In this document: positions 7,951 through 16,634 of the stretch, piece by piece
Layout: each line of letters opens with the position of its first letter
Position numbering within the stretch: the first letter of the stretch is position 1
Assembly: GCA_035645695.1 (NCBI GenBank)
Contig: DASQMC010000027.1
Coordinates: forward strand, 171,400 to 235,399
From: JAIVJZ01 sp035645695
Lineage (GTDB): Bacteria; Acidobacteriota; Blastocatellia; Pyrinomonadales; Pyrinomonadaceae
Direction: 5' to 3'
Length of the DNA: 64,000 nucleotides
The notes under the pieces: generated by a model
The model's input: only the letters and a program-made list of their open reading frames with translations
Told to the model about the DNA's origin: nothing
The model's database searches: none
Program-made: the position numbers and the translations under genes

Positions 7951-8026
7951 AAACGCGGAACGCGGAACGCGGAATGATGAACGAAGGCAAATGCTTTCAC
8001 TTCATCGTTCCGCGTTCCGCGTTCAT
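7951..8026. repeat. heptamer inverted-repeat element, gaacgcg/gaacgat word
   Basis: Left arm 7951-7985 (gaacgcg repeated three times, then gaatgat gaacgaa) and right arm 8001-8026 pair across a short tip. It sits between convergent genes. The stop codon of the minus-strand flavoprotein gene (8023-8025) falls inside the right arm. Confidence 0.9.
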
Positions 8027-9375
8027 CCTTTTTCGTTCGGCCGCGTGGCGCGAAGAATCGGGTCGATGGTCGGTGCGAAGGGCGGGGCGTAGGCGAGATC
8101 GAGTTGGTTAACATCTTCGATTTTGAGATTGGCGTGGAGCGCGGCGGCATACACGTCTATGCGCCCGGCGACGCCTTCGCGCCCGACCATCTGCGCGCCG
8201 AGCAACCGGCCGCTTTTGTCATGAATGATGCGCGTCAGGATTTTATCGCCGCCGGGATAGTAACCGGCGCGCGTTGAAGATTCATCTTCTATGGTGGACG
8301 CGTCGAAGCCCGCGCTTCGAGCTTCTTCCAGAGACAAGCCCGTGCGCGCGACCTCAAGGCCAAAAACTTTAACGGCGTTCGTGCCGGTGACTCCCGCGTA
8401 ACGCGCTTCCGGCCTTGCGCCCGCCGCGTTTGCGCCCGCGACCCAGCCCTGACGCACCGCCGGCTGCGCGAGCGGCATCCAGACCCGGCGCCCCGAAACG
8501 CGGTGCAACGTCTCGGTGCAATCGCCCGCCGCGAAAATGTTGGCCGCGCTCGTGCGCTGGTTCGCATCGGCGACAATCGCTCCGCTCTCGCCGATCTCCA
8601 GCCCCGCGCCCTTTGCGATCTCGACGGCGGGACGCACGCCGACTCCGATCAACACAACCTGCGCCTCGAAGGCGCGCCCGCTTTCGCAGATCACGCGCGC
8701 CACCCCTTCGCCGCGCCCCTCGAAAGCCGACACGCGCTCGCCCAACACGACTTCAACGCCGCCCTCACGCAACTCGTCAACCACTCGATCACGCAGTCGG
8801 CCGCCGAGCGTGCTCATCATCCTGTCGGACGATTCGACGAGCGTCGTCTCCAGCCCACGCGCGCGAAAGGCTTCGGCCATCTCAAGACCGATGTAGCCCG
8901 CGCCGACAATGACGGCCGCGCGCGGTCGCTCACGCTCGATAAACTGTAGCAGTCGTCGCCCGTCGCGCAGTTGGCGCAGGACAAAGACGCCCGAGAGATC
9001 ATGCCCCGGCAGGGGCGGGCAGACGGCCGCCGCCCCGGTCGCCAGCACGAGATTGTCGAAGCCCATTTCACGACGCTCGCCATTCACGCTCACGCGCACG
9101 AGGGAACGCGCCGGGAGAATCTCCAATGCCTCCGTGTGAAGTTGAACTTTGATATTATGTTGCTCTTGAAAGTATTCGGGCGTGTGGACGACGAGACGTT
9201 CGAGCGCGGGGATGATGCCGGAGATGACATAAGGGAGGCCGCACGCGCCGTAAGAAATGTCCGCGGTTTTCTCAAGCACGGTGATGCCGAGGGAGGGCGC
9301 TGCGCGCCGCGCCTGCATGGCCGCCGCGAGTCCGGCGGCCACGCCGCCGATAACGAGTAGCTGTTCTTTACCCAA
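8023..9375 (-). CDS. CoA-disulfide reductase / NADH oxidase-type flavoprotein
   Basis: 450-residue FAD- and NAD(P)H-dependent disulfide oxidoreductase. The N-terminal FAD motif is VIGGVAAGLAAAMQARR. The single redox cysteine lies in SYGACGLPY (about residue 46), which is the signature of the CoADR, NADH oxidase and NADH peroxidase group. A second nucleotide motif, VIVGAGYIGLEMAEAF, and the FAD block NIFAAGDCTE are present, followed by the dimerisation domain. The TTG start has GGGAG 8 nt upstream; no better in-frame ATG exists. It acts in thiol or oxygen redox control; the exact substrate is not resolved. No rhodanese fusion is present. It is monocistronic. Confidence 0.88.
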   Translation of the reverse strand: MGKEQLLVIGGVAAGLAAAMQARRAAPSLGITVLEKTADISYGACGLPYVISGIIPALERLVVHTPEYFQEQHNIKVQLHTEALEILPARSLVRVSVNGERREMGFDNLVLATGAAAVCPPLPGHDLSGVFVLRQLRDGRRLLQFIERERPRAAVIVGAGYIGLEMAEAFRARGLETTLVESSDRMMSTLGGRLRDRVVDELREGGVEVVLGERVSAFEGRGEGVARVICESGRAFEAQVVLIGVGVRPAVEIAKGAGLEIGESGAIVADANQRTSAANIFAAGDCTETLHRVSGRRVWMPLAQPAVRQGWVAGANAAGARPEARYAGVTGTNAVKVFGLEVARTGLSLEEARSAGFDASTIEDESSTRAGYYPGGDKILTRIIHDKSGRLLGAQMVGREGVAGRIDVYAAALHANLKIEDVNQLDLAYAPPFAPTIDPILRATRPNEKG

Positions 9376-9476
9376 ACGTCATACTCCCTTCGGACGTATA
9401 TTGAATTACGCGTGCAAGATTACTTAAATTCGGCGAAAAGTTAAAAGAAATAACGGGTACGCGAGATTAACGCGCG

Positions 9477-9504
9477 TTGTGGCTTCAGTTTTGCGTGTTA
9501 TAGT
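9477..9504 (+). promoter_or_regulatory. possible sigma-70 promoter of the kinase gene
   Basis: TTGTGG (9477-9482), a 16-nt spacer and TATAGT (9499-9504) lie about 85 nt before the kinase ATG. The match is moderate. Confidence 0.35.
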
Positions 9505-9588
9505 TTTACCTTGGGGCGTTCGTAGCGGTATGATACGCTTCAAACGGGAAATTCCTTCAGAATCGTTTGTGCGAGGCGAAAGCGTTTG

Positions 9589-11274
9589 ATGAAAAAATGT
9601 CCGAAATGCGGGAAGACTTATGAGAACGCGCCCACTCTATGCCCGGCCGACGGCACTGTTCTAGTCAAGTCGGGCGACGCTCTGGTCGGGCAGACGTTAG
9701 CCAGTAAGTATCGCATCGAGGAACGCATCAGCGAAGGCGGCATGGGCACGGTTTACCGCGCGACGCATGTGTTGATGGAAAAGGCCGTCGCGATCAAGGT
9801 GCTGCACCCCTCGCTCGCCGCCGATGATAAGATCGTGGCGCGCTTCACGCGCGAAGCCAAAGCCGCCTCCCGCATCTCGAACCCTCACGCTCTGAACGTC
9901 ACGGATTTCGGCGAATCCGAGAACGGCATCGTCTTTCTCGTGATGGAGTACCTGCGAGGGAAGACGCTCAAGGAAGTGATTCGGAGCGAAAGCCCTCTGC
10001 CGCTCGCGCGCGTCGTCGAAGTGACGAGGCAGATTTGCGGCGCGCTCGACGCCGCGCACGCCGAGGGCGTCGTCCATCGCGACCTCAAGAGCGACAACAT
10101 CATGCTCGAAGAGGTGGCCGGCGGCAACGACTGGGCGAAAGTGCTCGACTTCGGCATCGCCAAAATTCTGGAAACCGAAGGGCCTGACCCCGAACTCACA
10201 GCCCCCAATTTGATCATCGGCACGCCCCAATACATGTCGCCCGAACAATGTTCGCAGGCCAGCGACATAGACGCGCGTTCCGACATCTACAGCTTAGGGA
10301 TCATCCTCTACGAGATGTTCGTCGGGCATGTGCCGTTCACGGGCGAGTCGGCGACATCGATCATGTTGAAGCACCTGCAAGAGGCTGCGCCTTCGGTGCT
10401 CGACGAGCGGAAAGATCTGCCGCCCGCGGTAGGCGATGTTATCGCGCGCGCGCTGTCGAAAGTTCCTGACGAGCGGCAACAGAGCGCGGGCGAACTGGCC
10501 GAAGCGCTCGCCGCCGCCGCCGCGACGAGTGACGAAACAGGCGTGATCCCGGCCGGGGCTGAGACGACCGAAAATGAGAATTTAAGCGCGGGCAACACCA
10601 ATCGCATCGTCGTTCCGACCGCGCCGTTCGAGACGCGCCCGACTGTCAGCACCGAAGCCGACGAGGCGACTATCGTGCATGCGCGCGAACAAGTGTATGT
10701 CGCCGATGAGCCTGAGCTTTTTGATGCGCCGCCGCCCGCCGCGAGTTTCAACCCGTGGCGCATCATGATCCCGGCGGCCGTCCTCCTTGTGGCGCTGCTC
10801 GGCGTCTTCTACGCCTACCAGCGCAATTCCGATTCATCTAACACAAACGACAACTCTCAACCGCTCGTCGTCGATCCCAACGCATTGCCCGTGGTGCCGG
10901 GAGCGTCGCCGACGGGTGCGGAAGAAGGTAACATCACGCCCGTCACCGGCACGCCGACGCCCTTAGCCACGCCCGGTCAAACTTCGACGGGCGGGACTGG
11001 CACGGTCGGGAACCCGAATCCGAACTCGAACCCGACGCCACAGCCGACGCCCTCGACAACGCCGGATGAAGAGGGCAACAGCAACACCCCGGAAGAAGAG
11101 GAAGAAGCCGATCCGACTCCGACCCCGCGCCGCAACCCGACTCCGCCCCCGGCAAGAGCTACACCGACGCCCGCGCCCGATGATCCGCCACCGCCTACGC
11201 CGAGAGCGACGCCGCCGCCCGACTTGTCCGCTCCGGGATCAGACCCGCCTCCGCGCGCCATCAGCCTGTCATAG
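9589..11274 (+). CDS. transmembrane serine/threonine protein kinase with N-terminal zinc ribbon
   Basis: 561 residues from ATG 9589 (GAGG upstream). Residues 1-25 form a CPKCG...LCPADG zinc-ribbon-like knuckle. Residues 40-310 form a PknB-type kinase: glycine loop SEGGMGTVYRA, AIKVLH lysine, catalytic HRDLKSDN, DFG in KVLDFGIAK and GTPQYMSPEQ. A single membrane helix (about 388-406, MIPAAVLLVALLGVFYA) leads to an exported tail of about 150 residues that is almost wholly Pro/Thr/Ser/Gly/Asp/Glu. It probably senses envelope state and phosphorylates cytosolic targets. The stop overlaps the end of the convergent lpxK gene by 6 nt. Confidence 0.92.
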   Translation: MKKCPKCGKTYENAPTLCPADGTVLVKSGDALVGQTLASKYRIEERISEGGMGTVYRATHVLMEKAVAIKVLHPSLAADDKIVARFTREAKAASRISNPHALNVTDFGESENGIVFLVMEYLRGKTLKEVIRSESPLPLARVVEVTRQICGALDAAHAEGVVHRDLKSDNIMLEEVAGGNDWAKVLDFGIAKILETEGPDPELTAPNLIIGTPQYMSPEQCSQASDIDARSDIYSLGIILYEMFVGHVPFTGESATSIMLKHLQEAAPSVLDERKDLPPAVGDVIARALSKVPDERQQSAGELAEALAAAAATSDETGVIPAGAETTENENLSAGNTNRIVVPTAPFETRPTVSTEADEATIVHAREQVYVADEPELFDAPPPAASFNPWRIMIPAAVLLVALLGVFYAYQRNSDSSNTNDNSQPLVVDPNALPVVPGASPTGAEEGNITPVTGTPTPLATPGQTSTGGTGTVGNPNPNSNPTPQPTPSTTPDEEGNSNTPEEEEEADPTPTPRRNPTPPPARATPTPAPDDPPPPTPRATPPPDLSAPGSDPPPRAISLS

Positions 11275-12390
11275 CCTGACGCGCCCCGAGATACATTCAT
11301 TCAAGATGTCGCGCATACTCCGCTCCTCGTCAAACTTTAACGCGACTTCCAACACGTAACAGGGAAGCGCAAAGCGGAGCGCGCGGAGTTTAACGGCATC
11401 CTTCGCCGTCGTGAGCAGCGCCCGCGCGCCGTGACGAACCGCTTCGCGCAGGCAATCGTCAACGTCGCGCTGCGTGTACGCGTGATGATCCGTGAACGAG
11501 CGCGTGTAGTTGAGCGTGAGAGATTCGTTGCGCGCGTGTGCGAAAAACGCCTGCGGGTTTCCGATGGCGCAGAACGCGGCGAGCGGTTGCGGAATGTGGT
11601 CGGCGAGCGATTGCGGAATGTGGTCGGCGAGCGATTGCGGGATTTCGTCCGGTTCCGGCGTTCCGTTCGTCGCCCCGGATGTCCGGCTCAGGAGCGGCGA
11701 GATGCGGAGCGTGGCGGTGCGTGCGAGGAGCACGGGGCGACCGCGGCTCAAACTCTCGGCGCGCGCGCGCAGGTCTCCGGCATCTCCGGCCAGTTCCGCG
11801 CGCGTGATGACGATTAAATCCGCCCGCTTCATCTCGCCGAGCGGTTCGCGCAGACGCCCGCGCGGCAGCAGATGCCCGCCGCCCCACGGGTCGGTCGCGT
11901 CGAGCGTCAGGATGTTCAGGTCGCGCCCGATGCGCAGGTGCTGGAACCCGTCGTCGAGGATGAACACTTCGCTGCGGAGATTCTTCAACGCCCACCCGGC
12001 CGCCGCCACCCTGTTCGCGTCGCTGACGACGGCGACGCGATGCCCCAGCAACTTCTCAGCCAGCAGGCGCGGCTCGTCGCCCCCCTCTCGCGCCCCGGCC
12101 AGCACTCGTTCGCCGTCCGAGACGACGACGCGCCTGCCCGCATCCGCGCGACCGTAGCCGCGCGTGAGAATGCAGATGCGTCGCCCTTCGTTTGCCGCCT
12201 CGCGAGCCAGCCATTCGACGAGCGGCGTCTTGCCCGTCCCCCCGGCCGTAATGTTCCCCGCGCTGATGACCGGGGCGTCAATGACTTTGACGGGTAACAC
12301 GCCCGCGCGATAAAGAGCGCGACGCGCGCTGCCCGCCGCGCCGTAGGCGATGCCGAGCGGTGCGAGCACGAAGTCAGGCAGTTGAAGCAT
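11269..12390 (-). CDS. lpxK: tetraacyldisaccharide 4'-kinase
   Basis: Phosphorylates the lipid A disaccharide at the 4' position during LPS synthesis, at the inner membrane. From ATG at 12390 it is 373 residues; a further upstream TTG is less likely. The N-terminus PLGIAYGAAGSARRALY is typical, followed by the P-loop NITAGGTGKTPLVEW, the DDGFQH motif and LLPRGRLREP. Around residues 250-275 the sequence IPQSLADH is repeated three times, encoded by a 24-bp tandem repeat, between the kinase blocks. It is downstream of waaA on the same strand. It converges on the kinase gene with a 6-nt overlap. Confidence 0.93.
   Translation of the reverse strand: MLQLPDFVLAPLGIAYGAAGSARRALYRAGVLPVKVIDAPVISAGNITAGGTGKTPLVEWLAREAANEGRRICILTRGYGRADAGRRVVVSDGERVLAGAREGGDEPRLLAEKLLGHRVAVVSDANRVAAAGWALKNLRSEVFILDDGFQHLRIGRDLNILTLDATDPWGGGHLLPRGRLREPLGEMKRADLIVITRAELAGDAGDLRARAESLSRGRPVLLARTATLRISPLLSRTSGATNGTPEPDEIPQSLADHIPQSLADHIPQPLAAFCAIGNPQAFFAHARNESLTLNYTRSFTDHHAYTQRDVDDCLREAVRHGARALLTTAKDAVKLRALRFALPCYVLEVALKFDEERSMRDILNECISGRVRL
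11579..11650. repeat. three 24-bp tandem units inside lpxK
   Basis: Units at 11579-11602, 11603-11626 and 11627-11650 differ by a few bases (the third is the most diverged) and encode repeated IPQSLADH. The unit length is a multiple of three, so the frame is kept. Confidence 0.9.
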
Positions 12391-12461
12391 AAAAAGGGTA
12401 GGACTCTGCGAGCCGTGATTATCCGAACCCGGACGCAAACTATTCAACCTACAAGTCTCAT

Positions 12462-12511
12462 GTTCCGGCTTTGCGACTTTGCGTGAGAATGGGTTTCACG
12501 CAAAGTTGGAA
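12462..12511. other. long stem-loop between waaA and lpxK
   Basis: An 11-bp core stem (12476-12486 with 12496-12506) is extended by gttcc/ggaac at the outer ends. It has no T-run on either strand, so it is not an obvious terminator. It could be an RNA-processing or mRNA-stability hairpin. Confidence 0.45.
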
Positions 12512-12574
12512 CATAACGCGCGCAGCGGAAGCCGAGAGTCTTCCGGTCGAAGTTCAGGCGAAGAGGCGGCGTCT

Positions 12575-13921
12575 CTAGTTCTCGACCGGTCGCCGTCCGC
12601 CGTCTGCTGTTTGCCGTTCCAACAGCGGTGTGAGAAGTTTGATCGTAGCGTCCGTCGCGCCGCGGCTCTCTTGAAGCGCGGCGAGGGCGCGCTCTCCGGT
12701 GCGGCGTCGCCGTTCGTCCGTATTTAACAACTCGCAGAAAATTTGTGCCAGCGCGGAGGGCGCTTCCGCTTCCGTGAGCGCGGGCAACTGCACGAGCGCG
12801 TCGCGTTCGAGGAAGTCGCGCATGATCGAGGAAAAGTTGAAGGTGTGCGCGCCGGTGACGATGCAGCGCGCGGCGGCGGCCGGTTCGAGCACGTTGTGCC
12901 CGCCGGTGCGGGCGATGCTGCCGCCGACGAAGACGAGCGCGGCGAGCGCGTAGACATCGCGCAGTTCGCCGATGCTGTCGAGCAGGACGACATCACAGGC
13001 GCGGTCGTTCCCCTGCGGCGGATTTGAACGACGCGTCCAGGAGAGGCCGCTCGCTGCGAGCAGAGCGGCGACTTCGTTGAAGCGCTCGGGATGGCGCGGC
13101 GCGATGAGCAGGCGCGGGCGTTTGCCCGTCGCGAGCGCGGCGCAGGTTTTCTGAAACGCCGCGAGCGTGATCGATTCTTCGGGGGCGTGTGTGCTGGCGG
13201 CGACGATGAGCGGTCGCGCATTGTCGAACGCAAAGCGGTCGCGCAGTTCGGTCGTGACTGCCTGTTCATGCGCGCCCGCGTCGGCGTCAAATTTGATGTT
13301 GCCTGAGACGCGCGTTCGTTCGGGGGAAAGACCGAGCGCGCGGATTCTGTCGGCGTCGGCCTCCGTCTGCATAATGGCGAGCGTCAGCGAGCCGACGACG
13401 CTCTTGATGAAACTGCCCAGACGACGATAGCCCTTAAAAGATTTTTCGGAGATGCGCCCGTTGACGAGCGCGACGGGAATGTCGCTCCGGCGGCACTCAC
13501 GCAAAAAACGCGGCCACAGTTCCGTCTCCATGATGAGCACGAGCGAGGGTTTGAGCTTGCGCAGCGAACGCCGCACGCTCCATGCCCAGTCGAAGGGGAA
13601 GTAAACAACCGCAGCCGCGTCGTCGCGAAAAACGTCGCGCGCCAGTTTTTGCCCCGTGAGCGTGGTGGTTGTGACGACGAGCGCGTGAGTGGGAAATTGT
13701 TCGAGCAATGCCCGCGCCAGAGGCCGCGCGGCCTGCGTCTCGCCGACCGAAACGCAGTGCAACCAGACTACACTGCGCCCGCCCGTGTCGATCTCCGGCA
13801 CGCTGCCCAGACGCTCGCGCAACCCGATCACGTATTTGCCGTGGCGCAACGCATCGAGCAAAAACAGCGGGAGCAGCGCAATGATGGCGAGTGTCAGAAG
13901 GAGGCTGTAGAGAAGATACAC
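12575..13921 (-). CDS. waaA: 3-deoxy-D-manno-octulosonic acid transferase
   Basis: Adds Kdo from CMP-Kdo to lipid A precursors. 448 residues: N-terminal membrane anchor (residues 1-22), then the GT-B fold with WLHCVSVGETQAARPL, METELWPRF, the NGRISEKSFKGY block and the nucleotide-binding GGSIARTGGHNVLEPAA. Length fits the family. The start is a GTG at 13921, only 3 nt past a heptamer hairpin and without a Shine-Dalgarno sequence. efp lies upstream and lpxK downstream on the same strand. Whether one, two or more Kdo residues are added cannot be told. Confidence 0.95.
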   Translation of the reverse strand: MYLLYSLLLTLAIIALLPLFLLDALRHGKYVIGLRERLGSVPEIDTGGRSVVWLHCVSVGETQAARPLARALLEQFPTHALVVTTTTLTGQKLARDVFRDDAAAVVYFPFDWAWSVRRSLRKLKPSLVLIMETELWPRFLRECRRSDIPVALVNGRISEKSFKGYRRLGSFIKSVVGSLTLAIMQTEADADRIRALGLSPERTRVSGNIKFDADAGAHEQAVTTELRDRFAFDNARPLIVAASTHAPEESITLAAFQKTCAALATGKRPRLLIAPRHPERFNEVAALLAASGLSWTRRSNPPQGNDRACDVVLLDSIGELRDVYALAALVFVGGSIARTGGHNVLEPAAAARCIVTGAHTFNFSSIMRDFLERDALVQLPALTEAEAPSALAQIFCELLNTDERRRRTGERALAALQESRGATDATIKLLTPLLERQTADGGRRPVEN

Positions 13922-13924
13922 GGA

Positions 13925-14008
13925 GTTTCAAGTTTCAAGTTTCAGGTTTCAGGTTAGAAGACGTAAAACGTTTGCCGGACTTGAAACCTGAAACCTGAAA
14001 CTTGAAAC
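13925..14008. repeat. heptamer inverted-repeat element, gtttcag word
   Basis: Left arm 13925-13955 (gtttcaa, gtttcaa, gtttcag, gtttcag) and right arm 13979-14009. A 24-nt part (13985-14008) is a perfect reverse complement. It occupies almost the whole efp-waaA gap and shares its word with the elements at 3794 and 24515. Confidence 0.93.
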
Positions 14009-14015
14009 CAAGACG

Positions 14016-14579
14016 CTACTTGGCGCGCTCGATGTAGCGCGATTCCGTCGGGTCTACGCGGATGCGGTCGCCTTCGTTGACGAAGGGCGGCACGGTGATC
14101 GTCACGCCGTTTTCCAGCGTCGCGGGTTTGTTGACGTTCGAGACGGTTGCGCCTTTGAGCGTCGGGTCGGTGCGCGTGACGGTGAGTTCCATCGACGGCG
14201 GAAGGGTGATGCCGATGGGCTGGCCTTCGTAAAACTCCGCCTGTATGCGCATGCCGGGCATGAGCCATTGCGCCATGTCGGCGAGGTCTTCTTCGCTCAG
14301 GGCGGTTTGCTCGTAGTTCTCCGTGTTCATGAAATGGTGCTGCGAACCGTCCGAGTACATGTACTCCATCTCGTGCTGTTCGAGAGAAGCCTTGTCCACC
14401 GTGTCTGACGAGCGGAAACGATGTTCGAAGGACGCGCCCGTGCGCAGGTTGCGCATTTTCGTCTGCACCATCGCGCGAAGGTTGCCGGGCGTGTGATGTC
14501 GAAAGTCAATCACCTTGCACAGGTTGCCCTCGAAGAGTATTACCATCCCGCGACGGATTTGGGTTGCTGGAATAGCCAT
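14016..14579 (-). CDS. efp: elongation factor P
   Basis: Relieves ribosome stalling at polyproline stretches. 187 residues with the three beta-barrel domains: KOW-like N-terminus (ATQIRRGMVILFEGNLCKVIDF), the loop at HHTPGNLRAMVQTKMRN where modified members carry Lys or Arg, the OB domain and the C-terminal block NGVTITVPPFVNEGDRIRVD. The loop tip residue here is Asn within PGNLRA, so a classical lysylation site is not evident. The proline-rich kinase tail in this window is a plausible client. GGAG lies upstream of the ATG at 14579. Confidence 0.95.
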   Translation of the reverse strand: MAIPATQIRRGMVILFEGNLCKVIDFRHHTPGNLRAMVQTKMRNLRTGASFEHRFRSSDTVDKASLEQHEMEYMYSDGSQHHFMNTENYEQTALSEEDLADMAQWLMPGMRIQAEFYEGQPIGITLPPSMELTVTRTDPTLKGATVSNVNKPATLENGVTITVPPFVNEGDRIRVDPTESRYIERAK

Positions 14580-14750
14580 GAAATTTTCTTGCTCCGTATC
14601 GAAAAAATTACCCGCCTGGATGGCGCACGTCGCCTGGTCAAAATTATAGGCCGTGTCGCAAACTGCGTAGTCTAGCGAGCGTCCACACGCTTTGTCCAGT
14701 CAGCGAACCGCGTCGCTAAGAGGCCGCCCGAAACGATCCCGGCCACCCTG

Positions 14751-14969
14751 TTAGTCGCCGCCTTCGGTTTCGAGTTTAAAATAAACTTCGAGCGTCACTT
14801 GATACTCAAGCCTTCCCTGTTGCAGCCCGCCGCGCTGCTCCTTCACGATGAACCATGAGAGATTGCGCAACGATTGACGCGCGCGATTGACCGCCACCTC
14901 AATCGCGTGGCTGAAACTCTGGTCGGACGTGCCCACCATCTCGACGCCTTTGAAAACACTCTCACTCAT
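14751..14969 (-). CDS. dodecin family protein
   Basis: 72-residue protein matching dodecins, which assemble as hollow dodecamers that store or buffer flavins (or CoA in some lineages). The sequence follows the family from start to end: VFKGVEMVGTSDQSFSHAI, RARQSLRNLSWFIVKEQRG with the flavin-stacking Trp, and YQVTLEVYFKLE. AAGGAG precedes the ATG at an ideal distance. Monocistronic; the flanking intervals 14580-14750 and 14970-15169 have no other supported gene. Confidence 0.93.
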   Translation of the reverse strand: MSESVFKGVEMVGTSDQSFSHAIEVAVNRARQSLRNLSWFIVKEQRGGLQQGRLEYQVTLEVYFKLETEGGD

Positions 14970-15062
14970 ATAGATTCTCCTTGCAAAATTCCGGATCGAA
15001 TTTTAAGACATTATGTGAAGGCATGAAATCACGGTAGATAGAACGTGTCAAGGAAGTGCCGA

Positions 15063-15100
15063 TTATCAGTTATGGGTTGCCGGGTATCAGTTATCAGTTG
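15063..15100. repeat. single-arm heptamer array, gttatca word
   Basis: Imperfect direct 7-bp units (gattatc agttatg ... gtatcag ttatcag) without a facing reverse-complement arm. It could be a half element of the heptamer family. Confidence 0.6.
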
Positions 15101-15164
15101 GTTGTGATGATGAGGGCGAGCAACCGGGCGGCAGATTGGGCCACTGACGAATGATCGGCGACAA

Positions 15165-15234
15165 ATAAAGAACGGGCGGGCAACTTGCGGACGTTGCCGT
15201 TTAGCAACGCGTCGCGAGTTTGCCCGCCCGTTCT
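15165..15234 (-). terminator. strong terminator hairpin for the SprT-like gene
   Basis: About 28 bp of imperfect stem between 15170-15199 and 15205-15234 closes with the GC-rich gaacgggcgggcaa/ttgcccgcccgttc pair. On the minus strand it is followed by ttctttattt. It lies 84 nt after the stop of the minus-strand metallopeptidase-like gene. Confidence 0.75.
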
Positions 15235-15317
15235 CTTCGGAGGAGCCCATCTTCCTGCCTGTAATAACGGCGCGGGAAAGAGAAAGTTCCGAAAAATTCG
15301 TGGGGGGTGTTTTGCTT

Positions 15318-16055
15318 TCAGGCTGCCCTGGCGGGCGTCGCGTCCGTGCGGCGCTGGCGGGCTACGCGGTCGAGCCACTCCTGCGCTTCGTCGAAGAGGG
15401 GATAGCGTTCCTCTTCGGCGAGGAACGCTTTCGTGTGCGAGAAGCGGCGTCCTTTGACGACGCGCGCCGGATGCTTGATGTGCAACATCTCGTGATAGAG
15501 GATGTACTCGACGAACCATTCGGGCACATCTGGCGCGTCGAGGGTCTTGCTGATCACGATGGTGTTGTCGGCGGGGTCGTGATGGCCGAGAATGCGGCGC
15601 GTGCGCCGTTGCGACCAGGCGAGCGTGGGTCTCTCCATTTCGTCGTCAAAGTAGCGACGGTTGAGACGCGCAAACAGCCGGTCGAGATTATGATAACTGC
15701 CGCGCGACGTGGACACCCGCCGGCGACCGCGACGGCGGCGTGCGATGTCGGAGGCGCGTTGCACTTGCGGCGAAAAAGCGTAGTCGCGATAGACGCGTTC
15801 GTGAACCTGCGGTGTCGGGCGTCGCAGCAGTTTGGCGACGAGAATGAAGGCGAGGGCGCGTTGAACGTTGGGCGGCGCGTCTTGAAAGATGTCGGAGATG
15901 CGCACGCGGATGCGCCCGGCGCGCGAGCGGATCGTGTGATTCAGCCCGGCATACGGATAAAAGCGAACTTCTATTTCCGGCGCCGGATGCTGACGCTCAA
16001 GTTGCCGGAAGGCGTCCGCGAAAAGGAGGCTGAGATGTGTCTGCGCGGCTGACAT
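15318..16055 (-). CDS. SprT-like zinc metallopeptidase-type protein
   Basis: 245 residues. The C-terminal two thirds carry the SprT-like zincin layout: NRRYFDDEMERPTLAWSQ, a Gly/His loop, the zinc motif HEMLH within VEYILYHEMLHIKHP, and a third His further on (FSHTKAFLAEE). The Arg-rich N-terminal 90 residues are not recognised. Family members include eukaryotic Spartan, which digests DNA-protein crosslinks; the bacterial role is not settled. A good minus-strand promoter lies at 16191-16219 and a terminator at 15165-15234, so it appears to be a single-gene transcript. Confidence 0.82.
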   Translation of the reverse strand: MSAAQTHLSLLFADAFRQLERQHPAPEIEVRFYPYAGLNHTIRSRAGRIRVRISDIFQDAPPNVQRALAFILVAKLLRRPTPQVHERVYRDYAFSPQVQRASDIARRRRGRRRVSTSRGSYHNLDRLFARLNRRYFDDEMERPTLAWSQRRTRRILGHHDPADNTIVISKTLDAPDVPEWFVEYILYHEMLHIKHPARVVKGRRFSHTKAFLAEEERYPLFDEAQEWLDRVARQRRTDATPARAA

Positions 16056-16190
16056 GGGAAAATTAAATCCTGCACCGACTATGAACGAAACGCGAAAACG
16101 TGCGACCAGCGGATTTGACGGGGACTTCAGGAAAAAAGTTCGATCCGAAGCCCCACCCTGAAAAGACAGTTGACGCCGAGCGCGAACCCT

Positions 16191-16219
16191 ATATTACGAG
16201 CGCTCCGGCGGGGCGTCAA
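16191..16219 (-). promoter_or_regulatory. sigma-70 promoter of the SprT-like gene, within an inverted repeat
   Basis: On the minus strand TTGACG (16214-16219), a 17-nt spacer and TAATAT (16191-16196). The -35 hexamer is one arm of a 9-bp inverted repeat, gttgacgcc at 16169-16177 with ggcgtcaac at 16212-16220. This could be an operator. From 16220 to 16523 no gene is supported. Confidence 0.65.
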
Positions 16220-16523
16220 CGATGCTCTCCGCGCCCGCCGCTAAGCCTTTTTAAAGCATCAATTGTGAGCGCGGAGTGTTTGGGGGGCGGCGAGAGGGCG
16301 CAGAGGGCACAGGGTAAGTCTATTGCGGAGAGCAGGTTAACCGTTAGAAGCGGATCGCAGGCTCCTGCGTAACGCTAAGTCTTGTGAAATCTATAAATTG
16401 AGTTGGGCGGCCGGATAGGCGCGGCGCAAGTGTGGTGTCGGCGGCAGGCGGATTGCGCCCCCTTTCCCACATCCGTTATACTTCGGGCGCGAAGGGGCGT
16501 GTCCGAACCTGTAGAATTGAACC

Positions 16524-16552
16524 TTGACAGGTTTCGGGCGTGGCAGTAATGA
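16524..16552 (+). promoter_or_regulatory. sigma-70 promoter of the heat-shock cluster
   Basis: TTGACA (16524-16529), a 17-nt spacer and TAATGA (16547-16552) about 80 nt before the hrcA start. No CIRCE inverted repeat (TTAGCACTC-N9-GAGTGCTAA) is seen here or before grpE or dnaK. Confidence 0.6.
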
Positions 16553-16634
16553 TGGAATTGACATTTGGCGGGGTTTTGCCCGTCTTTCCCGTAAATTGAC
16601 CTGCAATAGCCCCGCATCCCGCTTCAAGCATCAG

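Noticed and set aside
16056..16634. CIRCE element before hrcA
   Set aside because: No TTAGCACTC/GAGTGCTAA pair, even allowing two mismatches per arm, was found by eye.
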